Assembly: GCA_020632595.1 (NCBI GenBank)
Contig: JACKFF010000010.1
Coordinates: forward strand, 1 to 64,000
Reading direction: 5' to 3'
Length of the DNA: 64,000 nt
From: Nitrospiraceae bacterium
GTDB lineage: Bacteria > Nitrospirota > Nitrospiria > Nitrospirales > UBA8639
Shown here one piece after another: positions 36,597-45,565 of the stretch (within the stretch, counting starts at the first letter, position 1; every line of letters starts with the position of its first letter). The notes under the pieces were generated by a model. That model was not told the origin of the DNA. It ran no database searches and saw only the letters and a program-made list of their open reading frames with translations. A program made the translations under genes and the position numbers.

Positions 36597-37064
36597 ATGC
36601 CAATCTGGGTTGATGCCGATGCCTGCCCCAAGGTGATTAAGGAAATCTTATTTCGCGCTGCAGACCGGACAGCGGTGCAGGTGACGCTTGTGGCCAATCG
36701 CCTCTTGTATACCCCGCCGTCTCCCTATATTTCGGCCATCCAAGTCCCCGATGGATTTGATGTCGCGGATTCCGAAATCGTCAAAAGGCTCGAGGCCGGC
36801 GATCTGGTGATTACCGCCGACATTCCCCTGGCCGCTGAGGTGATTGGGAAAGGTGGCCATGCGCTTGATCCGCGGGGGGAGATGCATTCTTCCGATACGA
36901 TTCAAGCCCGCCTCATGATGCGGGATTTCATGGAGACGCTCCGGGCCAGCGGCGTCGAGACCGGCGGGCCGTCGGCCTTGAGTCAACGGGACCGGCAATT
37001 ATTTGCCAAACACCTTGATTATTATCTCACGACTCTGGTCAAACAGAAAAATGAGAATCCCTAG
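36597..37064 (+). CDS. YaiI/YqxD family (DUF188) protein
   Basis: 155 aa. Characteristic opening IWVDADACPKVIKEILFRAA with the conserved DADACP, then GDLVITADIPLAAEVIGKGG and the closing RQLFAKHLDYYL. The family is related to PIN-type nucleases by fold and is widespread in bacteria but uncharacterised. About 120 bp follow the transglutaminase gene; possibly co-transcribed. Confidence 0.93.
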   Translation: MPIWVDADACPKVIKEILFRAADRTAVQVTLVANRLLYTPPSPYISAIQVPDGFDVADSEIVKRLEAGDLVITADIPLAAEVIGKGGHALDPRGEMHSSDTIQARLMMRDFMETLRASGVETGGPSALSQRDRQLFAKHLDYYLTTLVKQKNENP

Positions 37065-37221
37065 GAATCAGAAAACGCACATGGGGTATGGTGACAGGCC
37101 ATAAACAATTGCTGACCCTACTTGCCCACATGGACATGAAACCCGGCATCAACAAAAATTCAATATCGCCCTCACCGGCAATACCTTATACAGCCAGTCC
37201 ATGGGAGGCTGATTCACCGGC

Positions 37222-38592
37222 ATGAGACTCTACCCGACAAGCATGACTCTTCCATCCTTAAATTGGCTATTTTTTTTGTTATTGTTGTTTCCCGTGCAAG
37301 CCTTTCCTGAAGAAATTCAGCCAATGGAACAGTTGGAAAAGATTATCGAAAAACCGAAGGCTGCCCGAAAAAGTTTGAAGGATGAGGGAATCCTTTTGGA
37401 AGCCACCAATACGATGGATATCCTCTCCAATGTTTCCGGCGGCATCCGGCAAAAAACCACTCTCACCGGGGATCTGGATCTTCTGCTCACACTGGATATA
37501 AAAAAATTAATTCCTAGTTGGAGAGGAACAGTCTTTGTGTATGGCTTGGGTTTGTATGGGGACAATCCCAGCCAATATGTCGGGGACATTCAAGGCGTGA
37601 GCAACATTGCGGCCGTGAATACCTGGAAACTGTTCGAAGCCTGGTACCAACACAATCTATTCCAACGATTTTCCCTGCTTGCCGGCCTGTATGATGTCAC
37701 CTCGGAGTTCGATGTCATCATGTCTGCATCCACACTTTTTGTGAATAGCTCCTTCGGAACCGGGGCAGAATTCGGGGCCAGTGGAAAAACGGGCCCTTCC
37801 ACCTTTCCTTCAACCTCTCTTGGGGTCCGGGCACAAGCTATCCTGACCGATTCCCTGATGGTTCGCGCCGTGGTCGCCGATGGCATTCCGGGCAATCCCG
37901 ATGACGCTCACGGCACACACATCCATTTGCGAAAAGACGATGGTTTGTTCGGTTCCATGGAACTGGCGTATTACCAATACAGCAAAGAGGATTTAACCGA
38001 ACCAAAGAAAGAAATGGTTAAAGAGAGCCCTCGTCGCCTGACCTTTCGTCGGATTGGAAGATCCGCCCCCATTGAATATGAAGCCAAAGTTGCCTACGGA
38101 TTCTGGGGGTACACCACTTCTCTGGATCAACTCAACAAGTTCAATAGCTCGGGAGAACCTGTCAAACAACATGGCACTTACGGCATGTATGGATTAGCGG
38201 AATATGATGTGTATCATGAAAAGGAGGACAAAGATCAGGGACTGACCCTCTTTGGTCGAGCCGGAATGGCTGACCCCAATGTGAACCGCATTTCCCAGTA
38301 CTATGGCGGTGGGTTCGTCTATAAAGGCTTATTTCCAGGGCGAAACATTGATGGAACCGGGATGGGAGTGGCCGTCGCGGTGAATAGCCATGATTATAAA
38401 CAGTCTCAACGACGGGCAGGACAACGGGTTGAGAGTTCGGAGATCACGCTGGAATTGACTCATTCCATCTTTGTGAATCAAAACCTCATCATTCAACCGG
38501 ATTTCCAATATGTCATTAATCCCGGCACGGTTCCCGGCAGGAATAACGCTGTTGTGGTGGGCATGCGGCTTGAGGTCAATCTCAATAATTGA
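37222..38592 (+). CDS. Outer-membrane porin, OprB (carbohydrate-selective) family
   Basis: 456 aa with a signal peptide (hydrophobic core about residues 14-24, cleavage near VQAFPEE). The body alternates hydrophobic and polar residues as in beta-barrels, including LTGDLDLLLTLDIKKLIP, AWYQHNLFQRFSLLAGLYD and ends with VVGMRLEVNLNN, with a terminal aromatic-poor strand. This fits the OprB family of 16-strand sugar porins. Here it may pass sugars or other small anions. Ribosome-binding site GGGAGG is about 12 nt from the ATG; the second ATG at 37243 is a possible alternative start. A perfect 14-bp inverted repeat follows the gene. Confidence 0.78.
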   Translation: MRLYPTSMTLPSLNWLFFLLLLFPVQAFPEEIQPMEQLEKIIEKPKAARKSLKDEGILLEATNTMDILSNVSGGIRQKTTLTGDLDLLLTLDIKKLIPSWRGTVFVYGLGLYGDNPSQYVGDIQGVSNIAAVNTWKLFEAWYQHNLFQRFSLLAGLYDVTSEFDVIMSASTLFVNSSFGTGAEFGASGKTGPSTFPSTSLGVRAQAILTDSLMVRAVVADGIPGNPDDAHGTHIHLRKDDGLFGSMELAYYQYSKEDLTEPKKEMVKESPRRLTFRRIGRSAPIEYEAKVAYGFWGYTTSLDQLNKFNSSGEPVKQHGTYGMYGLAEYDVYHEKEDKDQGLTLFGRAGMADPNVNRISQYYGGGFVYKGLFPGRNIDGTGMGVAVAVNSHDYKQSQRRAGQRVESSEITLELTHSIFVNQNLIIQPDFQYVINPGTVPGRNNAVVVGMRLEVNLNN

Positions 38593-38773
38593 TTCACCCC
38601 CTTTTCAGGATCTCGTGCTTGGAGAAATAGGAGATATTAAACAGGATCAAAGACATCACCCATATAAGAAGGCTTCGATCAAGTAGACACGCGGTTCTAT
38701 AGGTTTTCTTGGTTTTTCCGAAAATTTTATTCACCATCTCTGCCACCACCTGACCGATCTGCACCTGAGAGTA

Positions 38774-38804
38774 GGGGTCTGACCTTCTCGGAAGGTCAGA
38801 CCCC
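38774..38804. terminator. Bidirectional terminator-like hairpin between convergent genes
   Basis: GGGGTCTGACCTTC (38774-38787) and GAAGGTCAGACCCC (38791-38804) form a perfect 14-bp stem with a 3-nt loop between the convergent porin and beta-propeller genes. A short TTT follows on the plus strand; the minus strand has no T run. Position and stability make it a plausible terminator. Confidence 0.65.
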
Positions 38805-38873
38805 TTTGGCTTTCCTCAGTCGAACCCTTCGGAGTCAGATGCTTGATCAGTCATCCTCCAGGAAATGATCGAT

Positions 38874-41057
38874 CTAATTTTTTATTTCCCAGTCAAGCGA
38901 TTTCGTACCGGGGGATCCACTCCCTCCCCCCTGCACTAACACTGACACTGCCCCAGTGACGGTATTCCTTATGATGAGGTCCGGCCTCCCATCCCCATTG
39001 GTATCTGCCACTTGCTCGATTTCCCGGTCAGAGGCCAGGTTAGCTACGTTAGCGGATAAGGCAATGGTCGCTCCATTCATCAACCACACCGCAACCGCTC
39101 CACTGCTGGCATTTCTCCAGAACAGATCTCTTGTCCCATTGCCATCGACATCCCCTGACCCCTCATAGTTCCACCCCGAGGGGACAGTGGCCGGAAAGCC
39201 CACCGACGTGATTGTGGACCCGTTCATCAACCATAACGCCACGACGCCGGTGTTTTTCCGCCAAATGACATCAGCCCTGCCATCTCCATTCACATCAGCA
39301 ATCCCCACGATCTGCCACGCCAACGGCACACCGCCGGGGAAAGCGGTGGACTTAATCGCTGCGCCATCCATCAACCAGAGCGCTGTGGCGCCATTGATGG
39401 TGTTGCGCCAGACAAAGTCCGCCGTGCCATTCCTGTCCAGATCCCCGATCTGCCCAATCTCCCAATTCGTGGGACTACTTCCCGGGAATCCGACCGACGT
39501 GATCGTCAGCCCATCCATTAACCATACGGCCACGGCCCCGTTACTCGTGTTGCGCCACACGATATCCGCTTTGCCATCCCCATTCACATCACCCACCTTT
39601 GCAATCTCCCATGCCAACGGCAGGTCCCCCGGGAAACCGGCGTTGGCCAGGGCCGTCCCATTCATCAGCCATGCCTCTACGCTCCCACTACTCGTGTTGC
39701 GCCAAACAATATCTGCTTTACCGTCCCCATCCAGATCGAAGGTCACAGAACGATCACGGATAAAAATATCCCGTGCCCCATTAGTATCGCCTGCAACGAG
39801 ATTGGTCGAATCGGAGAACATTCCGACAATATGCCCATCCAGACTGATGGCAGGATTACAACTAAAATCATTGCCCTTCACCCCTGCGGTCGACACACTC
39901 ATCTGAGTTGTCGTGTTTGTCTGGCGATCGTGGACGAACACGTCTCCGTTTCCACTCGTCCCGCCCGGCACAAGATTCGTGGCATAGGACAGGAACGCCA
40001 CAAACCGTCCGTCCCCGCTGATGGCTGGCTCAACACTTTCCTCGTTGGTCTGAGGACTCCCGCCTGTCGGCACACTGACCCGCGTGGTGGTGCCCGTCTG
40101 CCGGTCATGCACAAACACATCGCTGACTGCATTCGTATCTCCCGCCACCAGGTTATTCGATACCGACTCAAAAACGACGAATCGCCCGTCCGCACTGATA
40201 TCGGGAGCAAAGGCAGGCGATGACCCTCCTGATCCCGTGCTCTGCCCCCCACCCGTGGCGACACTCACCCGCGTGGTCGTACCCGTCTGACGGTCATGCA
40301 CGAACACATCGGTGCCTCCATTGGTATCTCCTGCCACGAGGTTGGTGGCCGAAGAATGAAACGCCACGAATCGCCCATCCATGCTGAGCGCGGGTAAAAA
40401 ACTTCCACCATTGGCCTGAACGCCCCCGGTTGCCACACTGACCCGCGTGGTCGTGCCCGTCTGCCGGTCATGCACAAACACATCGCTGACTCCATTCGTA
40501 TCCCCCGCCACAAGATTCGTGGCTACCGAATCAAATGCCACAAATCGACCATCCCCGCTTAAATAGGAATTAAAGCTGTTGCCATTCACCTGTCCCCCAC
40601 CCGTGGCCACGCTCACCCTGGTGGTCGTGGCCGCCTGGCGGTCGCGGACGAATATGTCTCGTTTTGCATTGGTATCCCCGGCAACCATGTTGGTAGCATC
40701 GGACTCAAATGAGACCAAATTTCCGTCATCACTCAAATCCGGGGCTCGACTGAGGGAATTCCCCTGGGCTCCTCCTGTCGCCACGCTCACCCGTGTGGTC
40801 TCCCCGGTCTGCCGGTTACGAAGGAACACATCTAGCTCACCGTTGGTATCACCCGCTACCAGGTTGGACCCAAAAGAATGGAACACCACCAATTGGCCGT
40901 TTTCATTCAAGGCCGGCTGAAAACTATTGTTATTGGACTGCACGCTGGCCGTGCTGACACTTACCCTGGCCGTCTCCAGTGCATAAATTCGTGAAGCGAA
41001 GAGAGCGAGCGCGATGAAGCACATGACTGCGGTGACTATTGGGGGTTGAGTCTTCAT
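38874..41057 (-). CDS. Exported beta-propeller/VCBS-repeat protein
   Basis: 727 aa from the ATG at 41057 (GGAGGG 6 nt upstream); the longer frame from 41117 is unlikely because the signal peptide (MKTQPPIVTAVMCFIALALF) starts exactly here. Residues about 30-430 are seven tandem units of about 55-60 aa of the type DGRFVAFxSxATNLVAGDTNG / VFVHDRQTGTTTRVSVATGG, a TolB/WD40-like propeller. Residues about 430-725 are five or more FG-GAP/VCBS-like units of about 50 aa containing VNGDGKADIVWRNTS and AVWLMDG. It ends with DWEIKN. Surface or secreted protein, probably adhesive or polysaccharide-related. The DNA of the propeller units is unusually alike. Confidence 0.85.
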   Translation of the reverse strand: MKTQPPIVTAVMCFIALALFASRIYALETARVSVSTASVQSNNNSFQPALNENGQLVVFHSFGSNLVAGDTNGELDVFLRNRQTGETTRVSVATGGAQGNSLSRAPDLSDDGNLVSFESDATNMVAGDTNAKRDIFVRDRQAATTTRVSVATGGGQVNGNSFNSYLSGDGRFVAFDSVATNLVAGDTNGVSDVFVHDRQTGTTTRVSVATGGVQANGGSFLPALSMDGRFVAFHSSATNLVAGDTNGGTDVFVHDRQTGTTTRVSVATGGGQSTGSGGSSPAFAPDISADGRFVVFESVSNNLVAGDTNAVSDVFVHDRQTGTTTRVSVPTGGSPQTNEESVEPAISGDGRFVAFLSYATNLVPGGTSGNGDVFVHDRQTNTTTQMSVSTAGVKGNDFSCNPAISLDGHIVGMFSDSTNLVAGDTNGARDIFIRDRSVTFDLDGDGKADIVWRNTSSGSVEAWLMNGTALANAGFPGDLPLAWEIAKVGDVNGDGKADIVWRNTSNGAVAVWLMDGLTITSVGFPGSSPTNWEIGQIGDLDRNGTADFVWRNTINGATALWLMDGAAIKSTAFPGGVPLAWQIVGIADVNGDGRADVIWRKNTGVVALWLMNGSTITSVGFPATVPSGWNYEGSGDVDGNGTRDLFWRNASSGAVAVWLMNGATIALSANVANLASDREIEQVADTNGDGRPDLIIRNTVTGAVSVLVQGGGSGSPGTKSLDWEIKN

Positions 41058-41486
41058 AATTTTCCCTCCCGCGTCTGCCAAATAAAAAAGCCAGTTATTA
41101 AACCATCCCTTCAACACATCACCCCGATTTAAAATGGGGTATTTCCCAAATTATGATAAGCAACGCACATGAAATTTTTAAGAACGATTTTTTTCTTGGT
41201 TGGCCACATCCCAACAATCCCTTCCGGCGATGCGCCTAAAAAAACCCTAACGCAATTGGCCAATAATATCCACACTTTCTGACATGAAAAAAGTTCAACC
41301 CCAATGGGCACACAGGAATGGGCATGAGGGCCGGATGAGATGAAAAGCCCTGTACACTGAAAATGATAAAGGTTAGGCCCCTTATCTGTGGATGACCGTT
41401 CAAGATTTGAGATCAGGCTTCAATCTGATCAATCATCAACTGTCGACACACGGGATTACCTTCCTCGCTTACCATAAACCGAATAT
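41058..41486. other. Non-coding gap upstream of the propeller gene
   Basis: About 430 bp between the DUF4112 gene end and the propeller gene, both on the minus strand. No gene of convincing quality; AT-rich blocks near 41175 and 41290 may hold the propeller promoter. No hairpin with a T run, tRNA or repeat recognised. Confidence 0.35.
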
Positions 41487-42008
41487 TCATGGCATTCCCT
41501 GTAGGATTTTCCAGACACGCGCGAGAAGCCAGATCACCCCCACTACCGTTCCCACGACGACAAAAGCGATCCCTAGCAATAATCCCACCACGAAAACCCA
41601 ATCCCCTATGGTTGAAGTACGACGATCTCCAACAACGTGACGCTCCAGCAGCTCAACATTTCTGACATTACTTTTGAACCAGATAGAGAAAAGATCACCG
41701 AGAATGGGAATGCCACCGATCATGCCGTTTATCGCAATGTTCAGGCTCATACGGACTAACACGATTTTGGGAAGTTGCGACTGAGCAGCCACAACAAGAA
41801 TACATGCGCCAGCGAAACTCACGATGACATCACCCACATAGGGAATGAGACCAATGACGGGATCCAAACCAATCCGGATTGAAGTTCCCGGAATCATATA
41901 GCGGCGATCCAGCAAGTCCGCTAAAAACTTGGCCATCTCAAATGTTTGGGAATGTCGCACGATAGGAGTCCCCACCCTTTTATACTGCAAATGAATAATT
42001 TGGTACAT
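41487..42008 (-). CDS. DUF4112-family membrane protein
   Basis: 173 aa. Conserved features: LLDRRYMIPGTSIRIGLDPVIGLIPYVGD (here split by me as RYMIPGTSIRIGLDP and VIGLIPYVGD), NIAINGMIGGIPILGDLFSIWFKSN, two hydrophobic hairpins (about 52-75 and 130-160). This matches DUF4112, small inner-membrane proteins of unknown role. The frame starts at 42008; an internal ATG at 41936 just before the conserved core is an alternative, as neither start has a strong ribosome-binding site. Confidence 0.85.
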   Translation of the reverse strand: MYQIIHLQYKRVGTPIVRHSQTFEMAKFLADLLDRRYMIPGTSIRIGLDPVIGLIPYVGDVIVSFAGACILVVAAQSQLPKIVLVRMSLNIAINGMIGGIPILGDLFSIWFKSNVRNVELLERHVVGDRRTSTIGDWVFVVGLLLGIAFVVVGTVVGVIWLLARVWKILQGMP

Positions 42009-42372
42009 GAACCAGCATCATTCGGAGTGATGAAGAATATAACTAGATTCGCTTCACGAGCAACAGAGACAGGAAAGGAAAATTGTACGCCCCATGCAGC
42101 CAGGGATCATCGAAACACTTTTCCGCTCAATCCTGAATTGCGGGCAATGTGAGGTACAGGGTATTCAAAAAGGTCCACCGGGCATGGCTTCAGCCACAAA
42201 GACAGACCAGCTATTCAAAAGAGAAACGAGCAGAGAAAAGTGGCGGAAAACTGCTGCCGGGATTACCAATATTTTTCGAAAAAAATGAGATGCCGGGCCT
42301 TTTGACTTTTCCGGCACTGGCGGCGTACAAGAGTCAATCATCATTTGCCTTTACTTTGAAAAGGAGTCCCAT
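42009..42372. other. Gap upstream of ychJ-like gene
   Basis: 364 bp without a supported gene, divergent between DUF4112 and the YchJ-like gene. A short inverted repeat TGCCGG/CCGGCA at about 42291-42318 is the only structure noticed; it may be part of the leader. No tRNA or repeat recognised. Confidence 0.35.
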
Positions 42373-42861
42373 ATGCAGTGTCCGTGTCAGAGCGGAAAGA
42401 CCTTCAAACAATGCTGTGAGCCCGTGATCACTGGAGTGAAACAGGCAGCGACTGCCGAACAACTCATGCGGGCCAGATATTCGGCCTATACGCAAGTCCA
42501 GATGGATTTCATCGAAAAGACCCATGATCCCAAAACCATACGCGACATTGACCTTGAGGCCAATCGCAAGTGGGCAGAAACCACCAAGTGGACGGGGTTA
42601 GAAATTCTTGCGACCAAACAGGGCGGAGTGGACGACGATGCGGGCCTCGTCGAATTCAAAGCCACGTTTGAGACCGAAAAAGGCCCTCAAATCCATCATG
42701 AGTTGAGCGAGTTTCGGAAACATGAAGGGACCTGGTATTTCTCAGACGGCAAAAGTCCCGGAGTTCGAACCGTCGTGCGTAGCGAGGCGAAGATTGGACG
42801 GAACGATCCGTGCCCCTGCGGCAGCGGGAAAAAGTATAAAAAATGCTGTGCGAACTCCTGA
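42373..42861 (+). CDS. ychJ: YchJ-family SEC-C motif protein
   Basis: 162 aa. It begins with a zinc-binding CPCQSGKTFKQCCEP and ends with the SEC-C motif NDPCPCGSGKKYKKCC, framing a UPF0225/YchJ-type domain with ATAEQLMRARYSAYTQVQMDFI and HEGTWYFSDG. AAGGAG lies 9 nt before the ATG. SEC-C motifs bind zinc and are found in SecA and other proteins; the YchJ family has an NTF2-like fold and unknown function. Cytoplasmic. Confidence 0.9.
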   Translation: MQCPCQSGKTFKQCCEPVITGVKQAATAEQLMRARYSAYTQVQMDFIEKTHDPKTIRDIDLEANRKWAETTKWTGLEILATKQGGVDDDAGLVEFKATFETEKGPQIHHELSEFRKHEGTWYFSDGKSPGVRTVVRSEAKIGRNDPCPCGSGKKYKKCCANS

Positions 42862-42996
42862 ATCATCATGTGATGCCATATCGGGTCTGTTTCACGCACT
42901 TCTGTCCATGCATGACATCATCATCTATACCCACGCGCCAAAAACTGACAGACCACCGGCCAGATTGGTGACGGAACTCCTTCTCTGTCAAAAGGC

Positions 42997-43389
42997 TTAT
43001 GCCGTCTTTGCCTCCCCCTGCCATAGCATATCGTAACCGAGTTCTTTCGTCTCAGAACACATCGTCGCCAAAGCGGCGAATGTCTTATTGAACAGTTCAT
43101 CGGCATGAGATTTTTCGTGATCCTCAAATGAACTCCAATAGGTGACAATCGCGTAATGGTCATCTGCGGTTTTTGATGCACTCAGGGACCCTTCGTCTGA
43201 TACGAAACCGGAAAATTTGAACACCTGCCCGGCGATGAACCCCCCTTTGTCTCCCCCATAGGTTTCCTTAACGACCATACACATCTCTCCCACGGCCAGC
43301 TCCACCTGATCGAAGGAAACGCCGGGCTTCAATTTGACGGTGTTAAACAACATTTTTGCCCCAAATGGAAGCGTAATAGGACCAAACAT
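42997..43389 (-). CDS. Antibiotic-biosynthesis-monooxygenase-like (dimeric barrel) protein
   Basis: 130 aa. The sequence MLFNTVKLKPGVSFDQVELAVGEMC, a beta strand and helix repeated later as YAIVTYWSSFEDHEKSHADELFNKTF, is typical of the ABM-type dimeric alpha/beta barrel, small proteins that act on or bind aromatic compounds or haem. AGGAGG is 5 nt before the ATG, which follows a hairpin (43407-43430). I infer no substrate. Confidence 0.65.
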   Translation of the reverse strand: MFGPITLPFGAKMLFNTVKLKPGVSFDQVELAVGEMCMVVKETYGGDKGGFIAGQVFKFSGFVSDEGSLSASKTADDHYAIVTYWSSFEDHEKSHADELFNKTFAALATMCSETKELGYDMLWQGEAKTA

Positions 43390-43390
43390 G

Positions 43391-43430
43391 GCACCCTCCT
43401 GGTGAGAGCACCCGTCTCGAAGCGGGTGCT
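43391..43430 (-). promoter_or_regulatory. 5'-leader hairpin and nested ribosome-binding-site hairpin
   Basis: On the minus strand, AGCACCCG (430-423 as read) pairs with CGGGTGCT (414-407) around an 8-nt loop, and directly after it the ribosome-binding site AGGAG sits in the loop of a small CACC/GGTG hairpin (43393-43404). The CACC and GGTG blocks also appear in the first hairpin, so two alternative folds are possible. This could modulate translation of the ABM-like gene, or the first hairpin is simply the end of an earlier transcript. The rest of the gap (43431-43711) shows nothing I can name. Confidence 0.35.
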
Positions 43431-43711
43431 TATAAAAGAAATGATCAGACTAAACCTATCCGCAGCACTCTTCGGCATCTTAGCACTTCCCGCATAGGGC
43501 TCGCAGGCCTCACACCACACGATTCCTCCCCAACCATCGCGAAGGCCTCATCCAACGGTTGACAACCCATCAGGCATGCTCAACGGGGCGTCAATTCACA
43601 TTGCATTGACAAAGACCGGGAAAACTTCGAGAATCCTCGCATTGGATTCACGCGACTATTCATCGCTGGCGACAGACCACCACGACGCCATCATTTGAAA
43701 GGACGCACATT

Positions 43712-44065
43712 ATGGGGAATGCATACCGGGGTCGGCACAAACTGCGACGACTCCAAAAACCTGCCGTCGACAAACCCATTGACGAAATCCTGAAAGGACT
43801 GCGACCGAAGCCTGCACCCTCAAGCAACAGCTCCTATCGGGAACAGTCACTGAAGATTCACGGCCTGATTTGCGCCAAATGTGCTAGAGAATTCGATCTC
43901 AAGACCAGACACCTGCTCACGGTGCACCATAAAGACGGCAATCACCACAACAATCCGCCGGACGGGTCGAACTGGGAGAACCTCTGCGTATACTGCCACG
44001 ATGATGAACACAGCCGGGGAATCCTTGGTGATTATTTGCGCAAGGCAAAAGAGGACAAGGCTTAG
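43712..44065 (+). CDS. YajD-family HNH nuclease
   Basis: 117 aa. The metal-finger cysteines CAKC (near 57) and CVYCHDDEHS, with the HNH core TVHHKDGNHHNNPPDGSNWENL, match the YajD-type HNH endonuclease family. Cytoplasmic; cleaves DNA in vitro in related proteins, biological role unclear. It stands alone without a phage context. The ATG at 43712 begins the usual basic N-terminus (MGNAYRGRHKLRRLQ). Confidence 0.9.
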   Translation: MGNAYRGRHKLRRLQKPAVDKPIDEILKGLRPKPAPSSNSSYREQSLKIHGLICAKCAREFDLKTRHLLTVHHKDGNHHNNPPDGSNWENLCVYCHDDEHSRGILGDYLRKAKEDKA

Positions 44066-44145
44066 GGAATCAGTCTACAATCCCTGAGCGGGGGCAGTCT
44101 GCTTGTTGTTGGCTAGAACGAATTGACGGAGAGGTTGATCATCCT

Positions 44146-44562
44146 ATGCTGAGGAAAGAATCACTACGGGGGATACATGGCATCTATGTGGTCGTTGAGG
44201 ACTTAGGTCCGGAGCTGAGGGGAGTATTAAACCGGAGTGAGTTGCGCAAACGCGTGGAGGCACAATTGCAGACGGCGGGGATTCGCCTGGTCAAGGAACT
44301 CGAAGCCGCCAAATTACCAGGAGAGCCCTATTTATATGTCAATATGGCGGCTCTTCCCTTGGGCCCCAAGCGTTATGCCTGTCGGATCGACCTTGAAGTC
44401 CACCAATTGGTAGCCCTTGTTCATAACTCCTCCACGGGACACGCCATCACCTGGGAACAAGGCGTCGTAACCGCTGGTGGGGTCAAAACCATTTTCAACA
44501 ATTTTGACGAACTGGTGTTGGATTTTATTTGTGATTACCTGGCGATGAATCCTGACAACTAG
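44146..44562 (+). CDS. Conserved-looking hypothetical protein (138 aa)
   Basis: No family recognised. It is soluble with an alternating strand/helix pattern: LRGIHGIYVVVEDLGPEL, RKRVEAQLQTAGIRLV, YLYVNMAALPLGPKRYA and ending FDELVLDFICDYLAMN. It looks like a whole alpha/beta domain with no signal peptide or cysteine clusters. GGAGAGG is about 10 nt before the ATG. Possibly a subunit-type or regulatory protein; nothing more can be said from context. Confidence 0.6.
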   Translation: MLRKESLRGIHGIYVVVEDLGPELRGVLNRSELRKRVEAQLQTAGIRLVKELEAAKLPGEPYLYVNMAALPLGPKRYACRIDLEVHQLVALVHNSSTGHAITWEQGVVTAGGVKTIFNNFDELVLDFICDYLAMNPDN

Positions 44563-44716
44563 CCTATCAACTCCATCACTGCCCATCGTTCATTCGATTT
44601 TCGTGGACTTCTACCAGGACTCTTCCCCTTTTTCTCCGGCCTTCAGTCTCACACCATGACAGGGCCTCCTCCACTCGACCCGTTTCTGATCGCCAGAACA
44701 TTCGTCCTTCCACCAT

Positions 44717-44907
44717 GGGTCTGTTGAAAAAAGCCGCCAGCGGCGTTCTCGCCACTTTTCCGTGCTCACATACGACGCGTACGCTCCGCGCGCAAAAACG
44801 GCTGCGGCCTTACTGGACGGACTTTTTTGAACCGACCCGGAGCCTTTGATGGGTAAACTAATCCTGGGCAAATTTCCCCTTGAACATCTTTATTTTTCAA
44901 CACTCCC
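44717..44907. mobile_element. MITE copy 2 (191 bp) with 5-bp target duplication ACCAT
   Basis: Ends GGGTCTGTTGAA and (complement of right end) GGGAGTGTTGAA, 10 of 12 identical. ACCAT flanks it directly on both sides (44712-44716 and 44908-44912). It shares the interior of copy 1 (GCCGCCAGCGGCGTT, CGTGCTCAC, CGGCTGCGGCCTT, CTTTTTTGAAC) and the outer segment CTAATCCTGGGCAAATTT. No coding capacity. Confidence 0.88.
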
Positions 44908-45033
44908 ACCATACGTTTTGAACAAGAGAGTTTCAGGGATTAGGCCGGCCGATTCTCATGAAATTTGACCTTGGCTGGTCAATCATGAGAAAAGGACCAT
45001 TGTCCAATTTTCTAGCCTAGAAGGAGAATGCTC

Positions 45034-45315
45034 ATGGCGAAAGCGCGCGCCCGTCACATTTTGGTCTCAACAGAAGAAGCATGCAAAAACTTAAAAACAC
45101 AAATTGAGGGTGGTGGAGATTTTGCTGCCGCCGCAAAGGAACATTCCACCTGTCCATCAGGGAAACAAGGTGGCGATCTGGGCGAGTTCGGCCCGGGTCA
45201 AATGGTCAAAGAATTCGATGAGGTTGTGTTTAGCGGCGAACTCGGCAAGGTCCACGGCCCCGTCAAAACCCAGTTTGGCTATCATCTTCTTGAGATCACC
45301 AGCCGCACGCCATAA
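45034..45315 (+). CDS. Parvulin-type peptidyl-prolyl cis-trans isomerase
   Basis: 93 aa from the ATG at 45034, with AAGGAG 7 nt upstream (the frame opens 6 nt earlier). It is a single parvulin domain: ARHILVSTEEAC, GGDFAAAAKEHSTCPSG, GGDLGEFGPGQMVKEFDEVVF and GYHLLEITSR, matching small cytoplasmic PpiC. It speeds isomerisation of peptide bonds before proline during folding. No signal sequence. A hairpin follows the stop. Confidence 0.92.
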   Translation: MAKARARHILVSTEEACKNLKTQIEGGGDFAAAAKEHSTCPSGKQGGDLGEFGPGQMVKEFDEVVFSGELGKVHGPVKTQFGYHLLEITSRTP

Positions 45316-45337
45316 TTAGTTCACTGTTCATCCGGAC

Positions 45338-45365
45338 AAGGGCATGGTCTCGGGGCTATGCCCTT
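45338..45365. terminator. Hairpin after the parvulin gene
   Basis: AAGGGCAT (45338-45345) and ATGCCCTT (45358-45365) form an 8-bp stem with a 12-nt loop about 20 bp past the parvulin stop. No T run follows, so termination is possible but unproven. The remaining 200 bp up to the PEP-mutase gene show nothing else. Confidence 0.4.
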
Positions 45366-45565
45366 ATCCTGACCCCATCATCTTCAAAACCTGTCACAAG
45401 CATTGGGGGCAATCATTTTGCCTACTCGTTCATCCGGTAGATTCCAGCCCCAAACGTCTTCCCGGATTCCCGATCAGATGCGGAAAGGTTTGGCATCAAG
45501 ATTCCCCTTGATGTAGACTTCAGTACTTTATTGAACAATCTGAAACACTGTCACATTGACCGATT

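Noticed and set aside
40081..40492. Repeats at 40.1-40.5 kb as a CRISPR array
   Set aside because: Repeats are in frame, about 165-190 bp apart and encode propeller units; no constant short repeat with unique spacers exists.
42149..42427. Open frame upstream of and overlapping the YchJ gene
   Set aside because: No ribosome-binding site and it runs through the YchJ start in another frame; composition is not gene-like.
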